Positions 8,370-16,755 of a stretch of 64,000 nt of DNA are shown piece by piece (within the stretch, counting starts at the first letter, position 1; each line of letters opens with the position of its first letter). The notes below the pieces were generated by a model. That model was not told the DNA's origin. It worked only from the letters and a program-made list of their open reading frames with translations, and did not search any database. Source of the stretch: JANQQJ01 sp046290575 (GTDB lineage: Bacteria > Pseudomonadota > Alphaproteobacteria > SMXS01); the NCBI GenBank assembly GCA_046290575.1, contig JBKAGX010000001.1, positions 930,001 to 994,000 of the forward strand. The letters are read 5' to 3'. Position numbers and translations under genes: made by a program.

Positions 8370-8382
8370 GGAAACACGCGCC

Positions 8383-9252
8383 TTAATGGCCATTCTTCGC
8401 CAGAAGGGCGCGTAGCCCGTCGCGATAGGTGGGATAGGCGAGGGTCACGCCCAGCTCCGTTTTCATCTTGTCGTTCCGCACCCGCTTGCTCTCCCCGTAG
8501 AAGCTGCGCGCCATCGGTGACAGGTCGGCCTCTTCGATGGGGGTGAGCGGCTCCACAGGAAGTCCCAGCAAGTCACAGGCGAATGCGGTCACATCCTGCG
8601 GCGGAGCCGGTTCGTCGTCACAGAGGTTATAGGCGCTGCCCGGATTGGGCCTTTTCATTGAGGCGATGACACCGCTTGCCAGGTCCTCCACATGAATACG
8701 CGAAAATACCTGACCGTCCTTGAAGAGGCGGCGGGTTCGCCCGGCGCGCACGCTATCCAGCGCGCTGCGGCCTGGCCCGTAAATGCCCGGCAGGCGGAAC
8801 AGATGAACTGGCAGTCCCGATTGTTCGTAATGCGCCATCCAGCCCAGTTCTGCATCGGCGCGGCGCTGGCCGCGCGGCCCGGCGGGTGTGCGCGGGGTCG
8901 ATTCATCGACCCAGCCGCCCTGATGATCGCCATAGACGCCGGTCGTGGACAGATAGCCGAACCATTGCAGGCCTTCCAAGGCGGCGATGTCTTGGCCGTG
9001 GTGCATCAGGACCGCGTCACCTGCTTCGCCGGGCGGTACGGAGTGGAGAACATGCGTGGCCCCATCTAGCGCGGACGCGGTATTCTCAAGCGGCCTATCC
9101 GCATCGAACAGGAATGCCCTGATCCCTGCGGCTTCCAGCGCGGCCTTCTTCTCCTGCGAGCGGCAGGTGCCGGCAATCTGCCAGCCCTCGCTCAGCAGGC
9201 GCAGGCTGATCACCTGTGCCGTATACCCCAGCCCAAAGACGAAAAGTCGCAT
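8383..9252 (-). CDS. NAD(P)-dependent epimerase/dehydratase-like (extended SDR) protein
   Basis: A 289-residue Rossmann protein. The nucleotide-binding motif is FGLGYTA at residues 5-11, and FGYLSTTGVYGDHQGGWVDE provides the usual Ser and YG.. region of atypical SDRs. The active-site YxxxK is not clear, as in the YeeZ-like group to which it appears closest. The motif PGIYGPGRSALD, near residue 155, supports an extended SDR fold. Substrate is unknown. The gene is transcribed alone from the divergent region shared with the TPR protein gene. Confidence 0.8.
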   Translation of the reverse strand: MRLFVFGLGYTAQVISLRLLSEGWQIAGTCRSQEKKAALEAAGIRAFLFDADRPLENTASALDGATHVLHSVPPGEAGDAVLMHHGQDIAALEGLQWFGYLSTTGVYGDHQGGWVDESTPRTPAGPRGQRRADAELGWMAHYEQSGLPVHLFRLPGIYGPGRSALDSVRAGRTRRLFKDGQVFSRIHVEDLASGVIASMKRPNPGSAYNLCDDEPAPPQDVTAFACDLLGLPVEPLTPIEEADLSPMARSFYGESKRVRNDKMKTELGVTLAYPTYRDGLRALLAKNGH

Positions 9253-9320
9253 GCGGCGCCCTAACCCTCTATATCTTCAACTCGTTCCCTGCCGGGGGTA
9301 ACCTAACCCAAATTTCTGAT

Positions 9321-10217
9321 ATGCCCAGCCTGTCCAAGTCCGTTCTGTTTTGCATCCCGTTTTTGTTCGCGGCGTCAACAGCTTTTGCCAACAACTACGA
9401 ACAATGCATCGTCATCGTGGACCGGAGTCCGGACCGCGCCTTTGAGATCGCTGCCGAATGGCGCGACTATGGCGGCGGCGCGCCTGCCGAACACTGTATG
9501 GCGCTTGCCTTGATCGGTCAGGGAAAGGCCGAACGGGCGGCCGAGTTGCTGGACGAGATGGCCCGCACCATAAAAGACGATCCGGCCTCCGAAGGCCGCA
9601 CGCCGGAGCAAATCCGTCTGCAGCGCGCCGATCTGCTGACCCAGGCTGGTAATGCCTGGTTGCTCGCAGAGGCGCCGGATAAAGCTTATATGCGCTTCAC
9701 AGATGCGCTGGCAGAGCAGGGTTTGCCGCTGGACTGGCGGGTGGAAACGCTGACCGACCGCGCCCGCGCGGCCGCCGATCTGAACGATCAGGACTCTGCG
9801 GTGGATGATCTGACCGATGCACTCGAACTGGGCGGGCCGCGCCCCGATGTCCTAACCTACCGCGCGGCGGCGCAGCGGGCGCTGGGCGCTGTCGTCAAGG
9901 CGCGCGAGGATGTCGACGCCGCGCTGGCGCTCAATCCGGACTACTACGAAGCGCTGTTCGAGCGCGGCCATTTGAACCATCAGGTTGGCAACGATGATGC
10001 GGCCATCGTAGACTGGCTGCAGGTTACCTATATTGCGCCGGACACACCGGCCGCGCTGGCCGCTGAAGCCAATATCAAGAGTGTCCGCGAGGCGCGCGCG
10101 GCGTCCGGTCAAGAGGGTGCTATGCCGCCCACTCCCGCTGCACCGCCGAATCCGGCTCTGCCGGCAGATGCGCATTCCGAAGTCGATCAACCCGATCCGG
10201 CGGCGCCAGCGCCTTAA
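9321..10217 (+). CDS. Secreted TPR-repeat protein
   Basis: A 298-residue protein starting MPSLSKSVLFCIPFLFAAS with a signal peptide cut after AFA. The body (about 25-265) is made of TPR-like helical pairs, clearest at ERAAELLDEMA, VDDLTDALELG and ALNPDYYEALFERGHL. The tail is rich in proline and alanine. TPR proteins are scaffolds; the partner is unknown. A longer frame upstream of 9321 lacks a signal peptide and is rejected. Its last 98 bases overlap the 3' end of queG on the other strand, within the Pro/Ala-rich tail. Confidence 0.8.
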   Translation: MPSLSKSVLFCIPFLFAASTAFANNYEQCIVIVDRSPDRAFEIAAEWRDYGGGAPAEHCMALALIGQGKAERAAELLDEMARTIKDDPASEGRTPEQIRLQRADLLTQAGNAWLLAEAPDKAYMRFTDALAEQGLPLDWRVETLTDRARAAADLNDQDSAVDDLTDALELGGPRPDVLTYRAAAQRALGAVVKAREDVDAALALNPDYYEALFERGHLNHQVGNDDAAIVDWLQVTYIAPDTPAALAAEANIKSVREARAASGQEGAMPPTPAAPPNPALPADAHSEVDQPDPAAPAP

Positions 10218-11247
10218 GCGCCCACACGGCCATCGCACGGACAAGCGGCGACTCGTCCGCCAGACGGGCTTCAACGATGGGCAGAGTATCCGGGCTGCCA
10301 GAGTTGCCTAGCGCGATCAGCACATTACGGACAAAACGGTCGCGGCCAATGCGCTTGATGGGCGAGCCGGAGAACAAGGCGCGGAAGGCCGTGTCATCCA
10401 AAGCCGCCAGGTCCACAAGACGCGGCGCGGTCAAGTCCTTGCGGGGCTTGAACGCCACCTCCTGCGAGGCCTGCGCATATTTGTTCCAGGGGCACACAGC
10501 CAGGCAATCGTCGCACCCATAGATGCGGTTGCCCATGGGGTTTCGGAACTCTTCTGCGATGTGGCCCTTGTGCTCAATGGTCAGGTAGGAAATGCAGCGG
10601 CTGGCGTCCAGCTGATAGGGCGCGGGGAAGGCATTGGTCGGACAGACGTCCAGGCAGTTCCGGCAAGTACCGCAATGATCGGTCTCGGGCGAGCCCGGCG
10701 GCAGGTCGAGGGTGGTGAAGATCGCGCCCAGAAACAGCCATGATCCAAAGCGCCGGGAGACCAGGTTGGTGTGTTTGCCCTGCCAGCCGATCCCGGCGGC
10801 TTCCGCCAGCGGTTTTTCCGCCACCGGGGCGGTGTCGACGAAGACTTTGATGCCGGCACTCTCGCTTTCGCCCAGCCATCGGCCGACCCGCTTGATCCGC
10901 TTCTTGATGACGTCGTGATAGTCGCGGTGCTGCGCGTAAACGCTGATGACGGCCCGGTCTTTCTGCGCGAGCCGCGCCATCGGATCGATGTCTGGCCCAT
11001 AGTTCAGGCCGACCAGGATGATGCTGCGGACATCCGGCCACAAGGTGCGCGGATCACCGCGCCGGTCGGCCTTCGCCGACAGCCAGGCCATATCGCCCTG
11101 CCGGTTCTGGTCCAGAAAGTGCGCAAGCCGCGCCGGCACCAGCGGAATGGTGTCCGGCGTGGTGATCGCGACCTCGTCAAAGCCTTCATCAGCGAGCCGC
11201 TGGCGGATCCTATCCACCAGGGCCGGTTCAGAAGTCGAGGTCGTCAT
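10120..11247 (-). CDS. queG: Epoxyqueuosine reductase
   Basis: QueG reduces epoxyqueuosine to queuosine in tRNA, the last step of Q34 synthesis, using cobalamin and two [4Fe-4S] clusters. The 375-residue protein shows an N-terminal DUF1730 domain (VDTAPVAEKPLAEAAGIGWQGKH), the first ferredoxin-type cluster motif CGTCRNCLDVCPTNAF and the second YGCDDCLAVCPWNK, and HEAT-like C-terminal repeats. The start is the ATG at 11247, inside the end of the GST gene (20-base overlap). The C-terminus overlaps the convergent TPR gene by 98 bases. Confidence 0.95.
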   Translation of the reverse strand: MTTSTSEPALVDRIRQRLADEGFDEVAITTPDTIPLVPARLAHFLDQNRQGDMAWLSAKADRRGDPRTLWPDVRSIILVGLNYGPDIDPMARLAQKDRAVISVYAQHRDYHDVIKKRIKRVGRWLGESESAGIKVFVDTAPVAEKPLAEAAGIGWQGKHTNLVSRRFGSWLFLGAIFTTLDLPPGSPETDHCGTCRNCLDVCPTNAFPAPYQLDASRCISYLTIEHKGHIAEEFRNPMGNRIYGCDDCLAVCPWNKYAQASQEVAFKPRKDLTAPRLVDLAALDDTAFRALFSGSPIKRIGRDRFVRNVLIALGNSGSPDTLPIVEARLADESPLVRAMAVWALKALAPPDRVDRLRNAHLPAEPDSAVQREWAA

Positions 11248-11896
11248 AGTGCTTTGGCGGTGGCAGACCGGGAATGCGGTCTTTCAGCAGTGGCCTGAAG
11301 CTGGGGCGCGATTTGACTCGCGCATACCAGTCCTTGGCCCCCTCGTGATCGGCCCACGGGACGTCTCCCAAATAATCCAGACAGGACAGCTGGCTGGCTG
11401 CTGCAATATCGGCCAGCGAGAACAGGTCGCCCGCCAGCCAGTTCCGGTTCTCGATCAGGTAGGCGATGTAATCGAGGTGATAGCCGATATTGGCCCGCCC
11501 CGCGCGCAGCGCGCTGGAATTCGGTTCGCCCATTTTCATGAACCGTTTCATGACCTTTTCGTCGACCAGATAACGGGTGACTTCCTGATGAAACTTCAGA
11601 TCGAACCACAGTGTCACGCGGCGAACCTCTGCTCGCACCGACGGTTCACGCCCGATCAGGGGACGATCCGGCCAGCAATCTTCAAGATATTCGCAGATCG
11701 GCTGGCTGTCGGCGACCCGCGTGCCGTCTTCATCAATGAAAACAGGGACAGTGCCTGCCGGGTTCAATGCGAGAAATTCAGGGCGCCGTTCCCAGACGGG
11801 CTCCGAGACCAGTTCGGCTTCAAGATGCTTTTCCGCAAGCGCGAGGCGGACCTTGCGCGAAAACGGCGATAACCAAAGATGATAAAGGCGGCGCAT
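11228..11896 (-). CDS. Glutathione S-transferase family protein
   Basis: A 222-residue protein with an N-terminal thioredoxin-like domain (LYHLWLSPFSRKVRLALAEK, with the SPFS region where glutathione binds, and NPAGTVPVFIDEDG with the cis-proline and ADSQPICEYLE with the gamma-glutamyl-binding acidic pair) and a C-terminal helical domain (FSLADIAAASQLSCLDYLG). This is a complete GST of the alphaproteobacterial type. It is upstream of queG and overlaps it by 20 bases; co-transcription need not mean shared function. Confidence 0.9.
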   Translation of the reverse strand: MRRLYHLWLSPFSRKVRLALAEKHLEAELVSEPVWERRPEFLALNPAGTVPVFIDEDGTRVADSQPICEYLEDCWPDRPLIGREPSVRAEVRRVTLWFDLKFHQEVTRYLVDEKVMKRFMKMGEPNSSALRAGRANIGYHLDYIAYLIENRNWLAGDLFSLADIAAASQLSCLDYLGDVPWADHEGAKDWYARVKSRPSFRPLLKDRIPGLPPPKHYDDLDF

Positions 11897-12024
11897 GAGT
11901 GTGGTGGTGAATTCCTTAATCTGGTCGCGACGGTATCACAATTGTCAGGCAACTCTCTACCAGTCGCGTTGGCCCAGGCAGCCGTTGCCTGATATAACAC
12001 CACCAACTTTCAAACGGATGCCGC

Positions 12025-12828
12025 TTGAGCCTTTTTCACCTCATTCTTGTTGCCCTGGTACAGGGCATTACCGAGTTTCTGCCGATCAGCTCGTCCGGGC
12101 ATCTGATCCTGTTGCCGAAGCTAACTGGCATGCCGGATCAGGGGCCGGTGATCGATGTCGCAGTCCATGTCGGTACGTTGATGGCGGTGTTGATCTATTT
12201 CCGCGCGGATGTCCTGTCAGCGGCCAAGGGGGGCCTCGCTGGTGGTGACGCCAAGGGTAAACGACTGTTCTGGGCACTGGTGTTGGGCACGATCCCGGTG
12301 GTGATTGCCGGGGGTATTCTCAAACTCACCGGCGGCGATCAGGCGATGCGCAGCATCGTCGTCATTGGCTGGGCGACATTGGGTTTTGGCGTTGTGCTGT
12401 GGATCGCCGACCGGTTTGCCCCGCTGGTGCGTTCAATGGACAGCATTGGCCTGAAAGACGGCCTGCTGATTGGGCTGGCGCAGATTCTGGCCCTGATTCC
12501 CGGCACCAGCCGGGCCGGGATTACCATCACTGCCGCCCGCGCACTCGGGTTTAACCGCGAAGATGCCGCGCGGTTTTCCATGTTGCTGGCCATCCCCACC
12601 ATCGCCGCTGCCGGTGTGCTGACGACGGCTGATCTGGTGTCGCAGGGTAATATCGCGCTCGGTCTGGATGCGCTGTTTGCGGCTTTACTCGCTTTCGCCG
12701 CGGCCTATCTGGCGATTGCCTTTTTCATGCGTTGGCTGCAGAAGGCGACATTGACGCCCTTCGTGATTTATCGGATTGTGCTCGGCGTTATTCTGATCGT
12801 GATTGGCCACGGACTCATTGATGTTTAA
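12025..12828 (+). CDS. uppP: Undecaprenyl-diphosphatase
   Basis: A 267-residue polytopic membrane enzyme (BacA/UppP) that removes a phosphate from undecaprenyl diphosphate so the lipid carrier can be reused for peptidoglycan and other glycans; it contributes to bacitracin resistance. Both signature blocks are present: ALVQGITEFLPISSSGHL at the N-terminus and IPGTSRAGITITAAR in the middle. The start is a TTG at 12025, because the nearby ATG is out of frame and the protein start MSLFHLILVALVQG matches the family. Its last 8 bases overlap the start of the next small gene. Confidence 0.96.
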   Translation: MSLFHLILVALVQGITEFLPISSSGHLILLPKLTGMPDQGPVIDVAVHVGTLMAVLIYFRADVLSAAKGGLAGGDAKGKRLFWALVLGTIPVVIAGGILKLTGGDQAMRSIVVIGWATLGFGVVLWIADRFAPLVRSMDSIGLKDGLLIGLAQILALIPGTSRAGITITAARALGFNREDAARFSMLLAIPTIAAAGVLTTADLVSQGNIALGLDALFAALLAFAAAYLAIAFFMRWLQKATLTPFVIYRIVLGVILIVIGHGLIDV

Positions 12829-13126
12829 TCGACGAAACAGCAACTGGATGAAGCAGGGCGCCCTGACAGGCGTCTTTCTCTATCTGTTTGCCCTCGTCGG
12901 GCCGGTGGCCCATGCCGCCGAATACGGGCCTGATGCCCACGAGCATGGCGGCAACCCCTGCGAAGTGCATGATCTCGTCAAACAGATCGGTGCTGCTCTA
13001 GGCGTCGATGATGCCGCGCAAGTCCCTGTATTCTATGCGGTCCCAGATCGGGCTGCGCCTGCCGATCAGATTGATCTGACGGATAGTGACGTCCGGCTCA
13101 ACGCGCCCCGCGCGCCGCCCGCTTAA
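12821..13126 (+). CDS. Small periplasmic protein, DUF2946-like, metal-related by context
   Basis: A 101-residue protein starting at the ATG at 12821, inside the end of uppP. A hydrophobic signal segment (GALTGVFLYLFALVGPVAHAA) is followed by a His-rich patch AHEHGGNPCEVH and a C-terminus ending RAPPA. The overall plan (short, signal peptide, HGxxxC-type patch, conserved RAPPA end) resembles DUF2946 proteins, which often lie beside TonB receptors for metals. It lies 74 bases upstream of exactly such a receptor. I infer a periplasmic metal-binding accessory role; the family assignment is tentative. Confidence 0.6.
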   Translation: MFNRRNSNWMKQGALTGVFLYLFALVGPVAHAAEYGPDAHEHGGNPCEVHDLVKQIGAALGVDDAAQVPVFYAVPDRAAPADQIDLTDSDVRLNAPRAPPA

Positions 13127-13200
13127 GACCAAACCTCTGCCCTTCATTTTTTGGTTTTGCCGCGTCCCTTGAGGGCGTGGCCTTTGAGTCTTTTCGGAGA

Positions 13201-15351
13201 ATGCGCGTGAAATACGCAACACTTGTGTCTGCCATCGCCCTGTTGCCTGCGGCTGCCGTGGCGCAAAACGACCCGCGACCTGTCGCGGAAACTGAGGTTA
13301 TTGAAATCCTTGCTGTGCCCTATGGGGCCGACAGCGAAAGCCTGACCCAGGGGGTCTCCATCCTTCAGGGTAATGAATTGGAGCGACGGCTTGAGGGGTC
13401 CATCGGTGAAACCCTGTTTGGACTTCCGGGCGTTTCGTCGACGTTTTTTGGTCCTGCGTCGTCCAGGCCGATCATCCGCGGACAGTCCGGTCCCCGCGTC
13501 CGGGTCCTGATTGGAGGTATCGGCAGCATCGATGCTTCCAGCGTCAGCCCCGATCATGCGGTCGCAGGTGAGGGGCTTGCGATTGAGAAGGTTGAGGTCA
13601 TCAGGGGGCCCAGCACGCTGCTTTACGGCCCTAACGCTATTGGCGGTGTCGTGAATATCCTGGATGGGCGTATTCCGACAGAAATGCCCGAAGATGGAGT
13701 CGAGGGTGCTGTACGGACCTTTTTTGGGACCAATGCCAATGAGTTCGGCGCGGCGGCCAGCGTGACTGCAGGTCTGGGCGACCGGCTGGCGATCCATTTG
13801 GATGGGTTCTACCGCGAGGGAGATGATTACCGCGTGCCGCTGGGCGCGATCCTGGAAGATGATGATCACGACGACGACCATGGCCACGACGACGATTACG
13901 ACGAAGACCATGATGCGCACGATGACGATCATGATCATGAGGATGAAGAGAATCCTAGGCGCGTCGAAAACAGCGATTTCGAGACGAAGTCAGGGACTGC
14001 GGGTCTTTCCTATATCGGTGATTCCGGCTTTCTGGGTGTCTCCGTCACCGTGCTGGACAGCAATTACGGTATCCCCGGCGGGCATGGCCACGGTCATGAA
14101 GGAGAGCATGATGACGACCATGGCGATGACCATGATGATGGCCATGAGGACGATGACGAGCATGGTCATGGTAAGGGTGACGAGGAAGAAGAAACTGTCC
14201 GGATCGACCTGGAGCAGGTGCGCGTCGATGTCATGGGCGGGCTTGACACGGACTTTCTGATTTTCAAGGAGACCAAATTCCGCTTCGGCTGGGCTGACTA
14301 TGAACATGTCGAACTCGAAGGCGGCGAAGTTGGGACACTCTTCACCAACAAGGGCTGGGAAGGCCGGCTCGATCTGGTTCAGGACGACAGCGGGGCCTGG
14401 TCCGGCGGCATGGGGCTGAATGTCCTGAAGCGGAATTTCTCCGCGGTCGGGGCGGAAGCGTTCACGCCGCCTTCCGAGACCACGAAATGGGGCCTGTTCA
14501 CAGCCCAGGAGGTCGATTTAGGGGACATCGTGCTGCAGGGCGGCCTGCGCTACGATCATACGAAGGTCAATCCTGAGACGGCTGATCCGACGCGGAGCTT
14601 TGATCAGATCAGCGCCTCTGTTGGGGCCATCTGGCAAGCCGCGGATCCGCTGCGTCTGACCGTACATCTGTCCCGCACCGAACGCGCGCCCACCGCAGAA
14701 GAACTGTTTTCCAACGGCCCGCACCTGGCAACCAACGGGTTCGAGGTCGGTGATCCCACCCTTGGCAAGGAAACCGCCAATTCCGCCGAACTGGGCGTCC
14801 ATGTGCATTCGGGCCCTTTCGATCTCGAAGCCTCGGTCTATTACACCGCCTATAACGACTTCATCTTTCTCAGCAATACGGGCGCAGAGGAAGACGGGTT
14901 GCCGGTGCGCGCTTACGGTCAGCACAACGCCACTTTCTATGGGATGGAACTCGCCGCGCAGGTGGAGCTCATGACGGGGCTGATCGCGCGCGGGCAACTC
15001 GACTGGGTGCGCGCCAAGATCGATCCGACTGATGAGCCTTTGCCCCGTATCCCGCCGCTTCGGGTGACGGCCGGGCTGGACTACAGTGCGAACCAGTTTG
15101 ATGTGGGCGCCGAAGTGCAGTTTGTCGATTCGCAGAACCGGGTCGCCGCGCTCGAGGAGCCGACCGACGATTACACCTTGTTGAACGCCTATCTGACCTG
15201 GCGGCCGTTCTCGAATGTTGAGGGTGTCAGCTTCAGTGTACGCGGGCGTAATCTGCTCAATAAGATCGCGCGCAATCACAGCTCTTTCATCAAGGAAGAT
15301 GCGCCGTTGCCGGGCCGCGACGTCCGGTTCTCGCTGAACATCGATCTGTAA
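13201..15351 (+). CDS. TonB-dependent outer membrane receptor with His/Asp-rich loops (ZnuD-like)
   Basis: A 716-residue receptor. It has a signal peptide (to about residue 21), a plug domain (about 40-160, with IETVEVIRGP-like IEKVEVIRGPSTLLYGPNAIGG) and a beta-barrel ending RDVRFSLNIDL. Two tracts almost wholly of His, Asp and Glu occur at about 219-251 and 295-332, where surface loops of the barrel are expected. Neisseria ZnuD, a zinc receptor, has comparable His and acidic loops; uptake of zinc or another divalent metal is therefore likely. The start MRVKYATLV at 13201 follows a CGGAGA site. I saw no clear Zur box upstream. Confidence 0.9.
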   Translation: MRVKYATLVSAIALLPAAAVAQNDPRPVAETEVIEILAVPYGADSESLTQGVSILQGNELERRLEGSIGETLFGLPGVSSTFFGPASSRPIIRGQSGPRVRVLIGGIGSIDASSVSPDHAVAGEGLAIEKVEVIRGPSTLLYGPNAIGGVVNILDGRIPTEMPEDGVEGAVRTFFGTNANEFGAAASVTAGLGDRLAIHLDGFYREGDDYRVPLGAILEDDDHDDDHGHDDDYDEDHDAHDDDHDHEDEENPRRVENSDFETKSGTAGLSYIGDSGFLGVSVTVLDSNYGIPGGHGHGHEGEHDDDHGDDHDDGHEDDDEHGHGKGDEEEETVRIDLEQVRVDVMGGLDTDFLIFKETKFRFGWADYEHVELEGGEVGTLFTNKGWEGRLDLVQDDSGAWSGGMGLNVLKRNFSAVGAEAFTPPSETTKWGLFTAQEVDLGDIVLQGGLRYDHTKVNPETADPTRSFDQISASVGAIWQAADPLRLTVHLSRTERAPTAEELFSNGPHLATNGFEVGDPTLGKETANSAELGVHVHSGPFDLEASVYYTAYNDFIFLSNTGAEEDGLPVRAYGQHNATFYGMELAAQVELMTGLIARGQLDWVRAKIDPTDEPLPRIPPLRVTAGLDYSANQFDVGAEVQFVDSQNRVAALEEPTDDYTLLNAYLTWRPFSNVEGVSFSVRGRNLLNKIARNHSSFIKEDAPLPGRDVRFSLNIDL

Positions 15352-15359
15352 CGCGCGGG

Positions 15360-15483
15360 TCTCGATACGATCGCTTCGCTTCGCTTCGCTCGGGATCACT
15401 CGACCCGAACGGTTAGCTATAGGATGCTTTGATACCGTTCGCTTCGAGTGGCTTCTAAGCGAAGCGAGGAAGATGTATCGAGA
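15360..15483. repeat. Imperfect 124-bp palindromic intergenic repeat
   Basis: The ends TCTCGATAC (15360-15368) and GTATCGAGA (15475-15483) are perfect reverse complements. Inside them, a TCGCTTCGCT run (15371-15390, repeated) pairs with AGCGAAGCGA (15458-15467). The element lies between the convergent receptor and NDUFA9-like genes. Elements with a CTCGATAC / CTTCGCTTCGCT core are familiar dispersed repeats of Alphaproteobacteria. It could fold into a long hairpin in either transcript. No open frame is present. Confidence 0.7.
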
Positions 15484-15506
15484 AGCGACTTAAAATCCGC
15501 GCTGCG

Positions 15507-16466
15507 TCAAGCGCCTGCGTCTACCGGGTGTTCGTCAAACTGGCCGTGGCGGCGGAAGCGGTGCAGATAGGTTGGCACGATGGCTTCGACGCTCGTCGGG
15601 GCGATGCCCAGATCTTCTAACGATCGGGCGTCGTCTGCGACAATATTGTCAGCCTTGAGGAGCTCTACCTGATCCGGTGTCAGGGGCGTGCCCGGCGCCA
15701 TCTGGGCGAAGAATCCGATGAATTTGGCCAGGCCGAACGATAGTGGCACCAGCAGGCGCGACCGCTGTGTTTCAGCAAGGATGTACTCCAGCAGCTCCTT
15801 GAAGCTGTAGACACGTGGGCCGCCCAGCTCATAGGTCGCGCCTTGCGCCGTTGCGGAATCGACTGCCGCCATGACGGCTTCGGCGACATCGCAGACGTAA
15901 ACGGGCTGGAACTTCGTCTCTCCACCGCCGATCAGTGGCAGCGCCGGTGACAGCCGCGCCATCGCGGCAAACCGGTTAAAGAATCCGTCTTCCGGCCCGA
16001 AAACGATGCTAGGGCGTAGGATGGTCGCGTTCGGGAACGCTTCAAGGACGGCTGCTTCACCCTCGGCTTTGGTGCGCGCATAGGCGGCGTCCGATTTCGA
16101 ATCGGCACCGATGGCGGAAATCTGGATCATACGCGTGGCGCCCGCCCTGGCTGCGGCTTCAGCGGCAATCCGTGGGCCTTCAGATTGAATCGCATTGAAA
16201 GTCTGGGCGCCGGACTGGTGCAGGATACCCACCAGATTGATGACGATCTCCGAGCCTTCGACCGCACGGTCGATTGACTCAGGCACCCGGATGTTGGCCT
16301 GGACCGGCAAAATCTGTCCAACATCGCCCATGGGCTTCAGAAACAGCGCTTCGTTGGGATTGCGCACCGCCACACGGACGCGTGTGCCGCGTTTCGCCAG
16401 TTCGCGGACGATATAGCGGCCAATAAAGCCGGACCCGCCGATCACGGTTGCCTGTTCAGGTTTCAT
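15507..16466 (-). CDS. Complex I NDUFA9-subunit-like NAD(P)-binding protein
   Basis: A 319-residue atypical SDR. It opens with the dinucleotide motif GGSGFIGRYIVRELAKRG (residues 10 onwards) and has ILRPSIVFGPEDGFFNRF and YELGGPRVYSFKELLEYIL, both typical of the bacterial homologues of the mitochondrial NDUFA9 accessory subunit. These are usually stand-alone genes in Alphaproteobacteria and may bind NADPH. The ATG at 16466 has an AGGA site; an upstream extension to 16529 adds residues unlike the family. No nuo genes are nearby. Confidence 0.88.
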   Translation of the reverse strand: MKPEQATVIGGSGFIGRYIVRELAKRGTRVRVAVRNPNEALFLKPMGDVGQILPVQANIRVPESIDRAVEGSEIVINLVGILHQSGAQTFNAIQSEGPRIAAEAAARAGATRMIQISAIGADSKSDAAYARTKAEGEAAVLEAFPNATILRPSIVFGPEDGFFNRFAAMARLSPALPLIGGGETKFQPVYVCDVAEAVMAAVDSATAQGATYELGGPRVYSFKELLEYILAETQRSRLLVPLSFGLAKFIGFFAQMAPGTPLTPDQVELLKADNIVADDARSLEDLGIAPTSVEAIVPTYLHRFRRHGQFDEHPVDAGA

Positions 16467-16648
16467 ATACGCGGTCCTTTTGGGAAAGCCGCCGTAAAAT
16501 ACCGCTGACCCGGATGATTGCCAGCGCAAAATGGTCAGGGCCGGTGTGGGCTTACCGCGCGGCTTGAATCGTCAGGCGGGCTTTGCCATGTTGACAATGA
16601 TCGCGCAGGGCAGTAGCCACTGCGTCCACTCTGCGAAAGCAGAGCTGT

Positions 16649-16735
16649 GCCCAGGTGGCGGAATTGGTAGACGCGCTAGCTTCAGGTGCTAGTGGCCTTA
16701 TGGTCGTGGAAGTTCGAGTCTTCTCCTGGGCACCA
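16649..16735 (+). tRNA. tRNA-Leu (anticodon CAG)
   Basis: An 87-base class II tRNA with CCA encoded. The acceptor stem GCCCAGG pairs with CCTGGGC. The D-arm contains GGAATTGGTAGACGC. The anticodon stem CTAGC / GCTAG encloses the loop TTCAGGT with anticodon CAG at 16683-16685, reading CUG. A long variable arm and a T-loop TTCGAGT follow. It ends 20 bases upstream of rnd. Confidence 0.97.
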
Positions 16736-16755
16736 TTAACAACGGCCTGTCAGAT

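Noticed and set aside
13144..13938. 264-codon minus-strand frame with a Val/Ile-rich start opposite the TonB receptor
   Set aside because: The apparent hydrophobic N-terminus is only the complement of the Asp/His tract.
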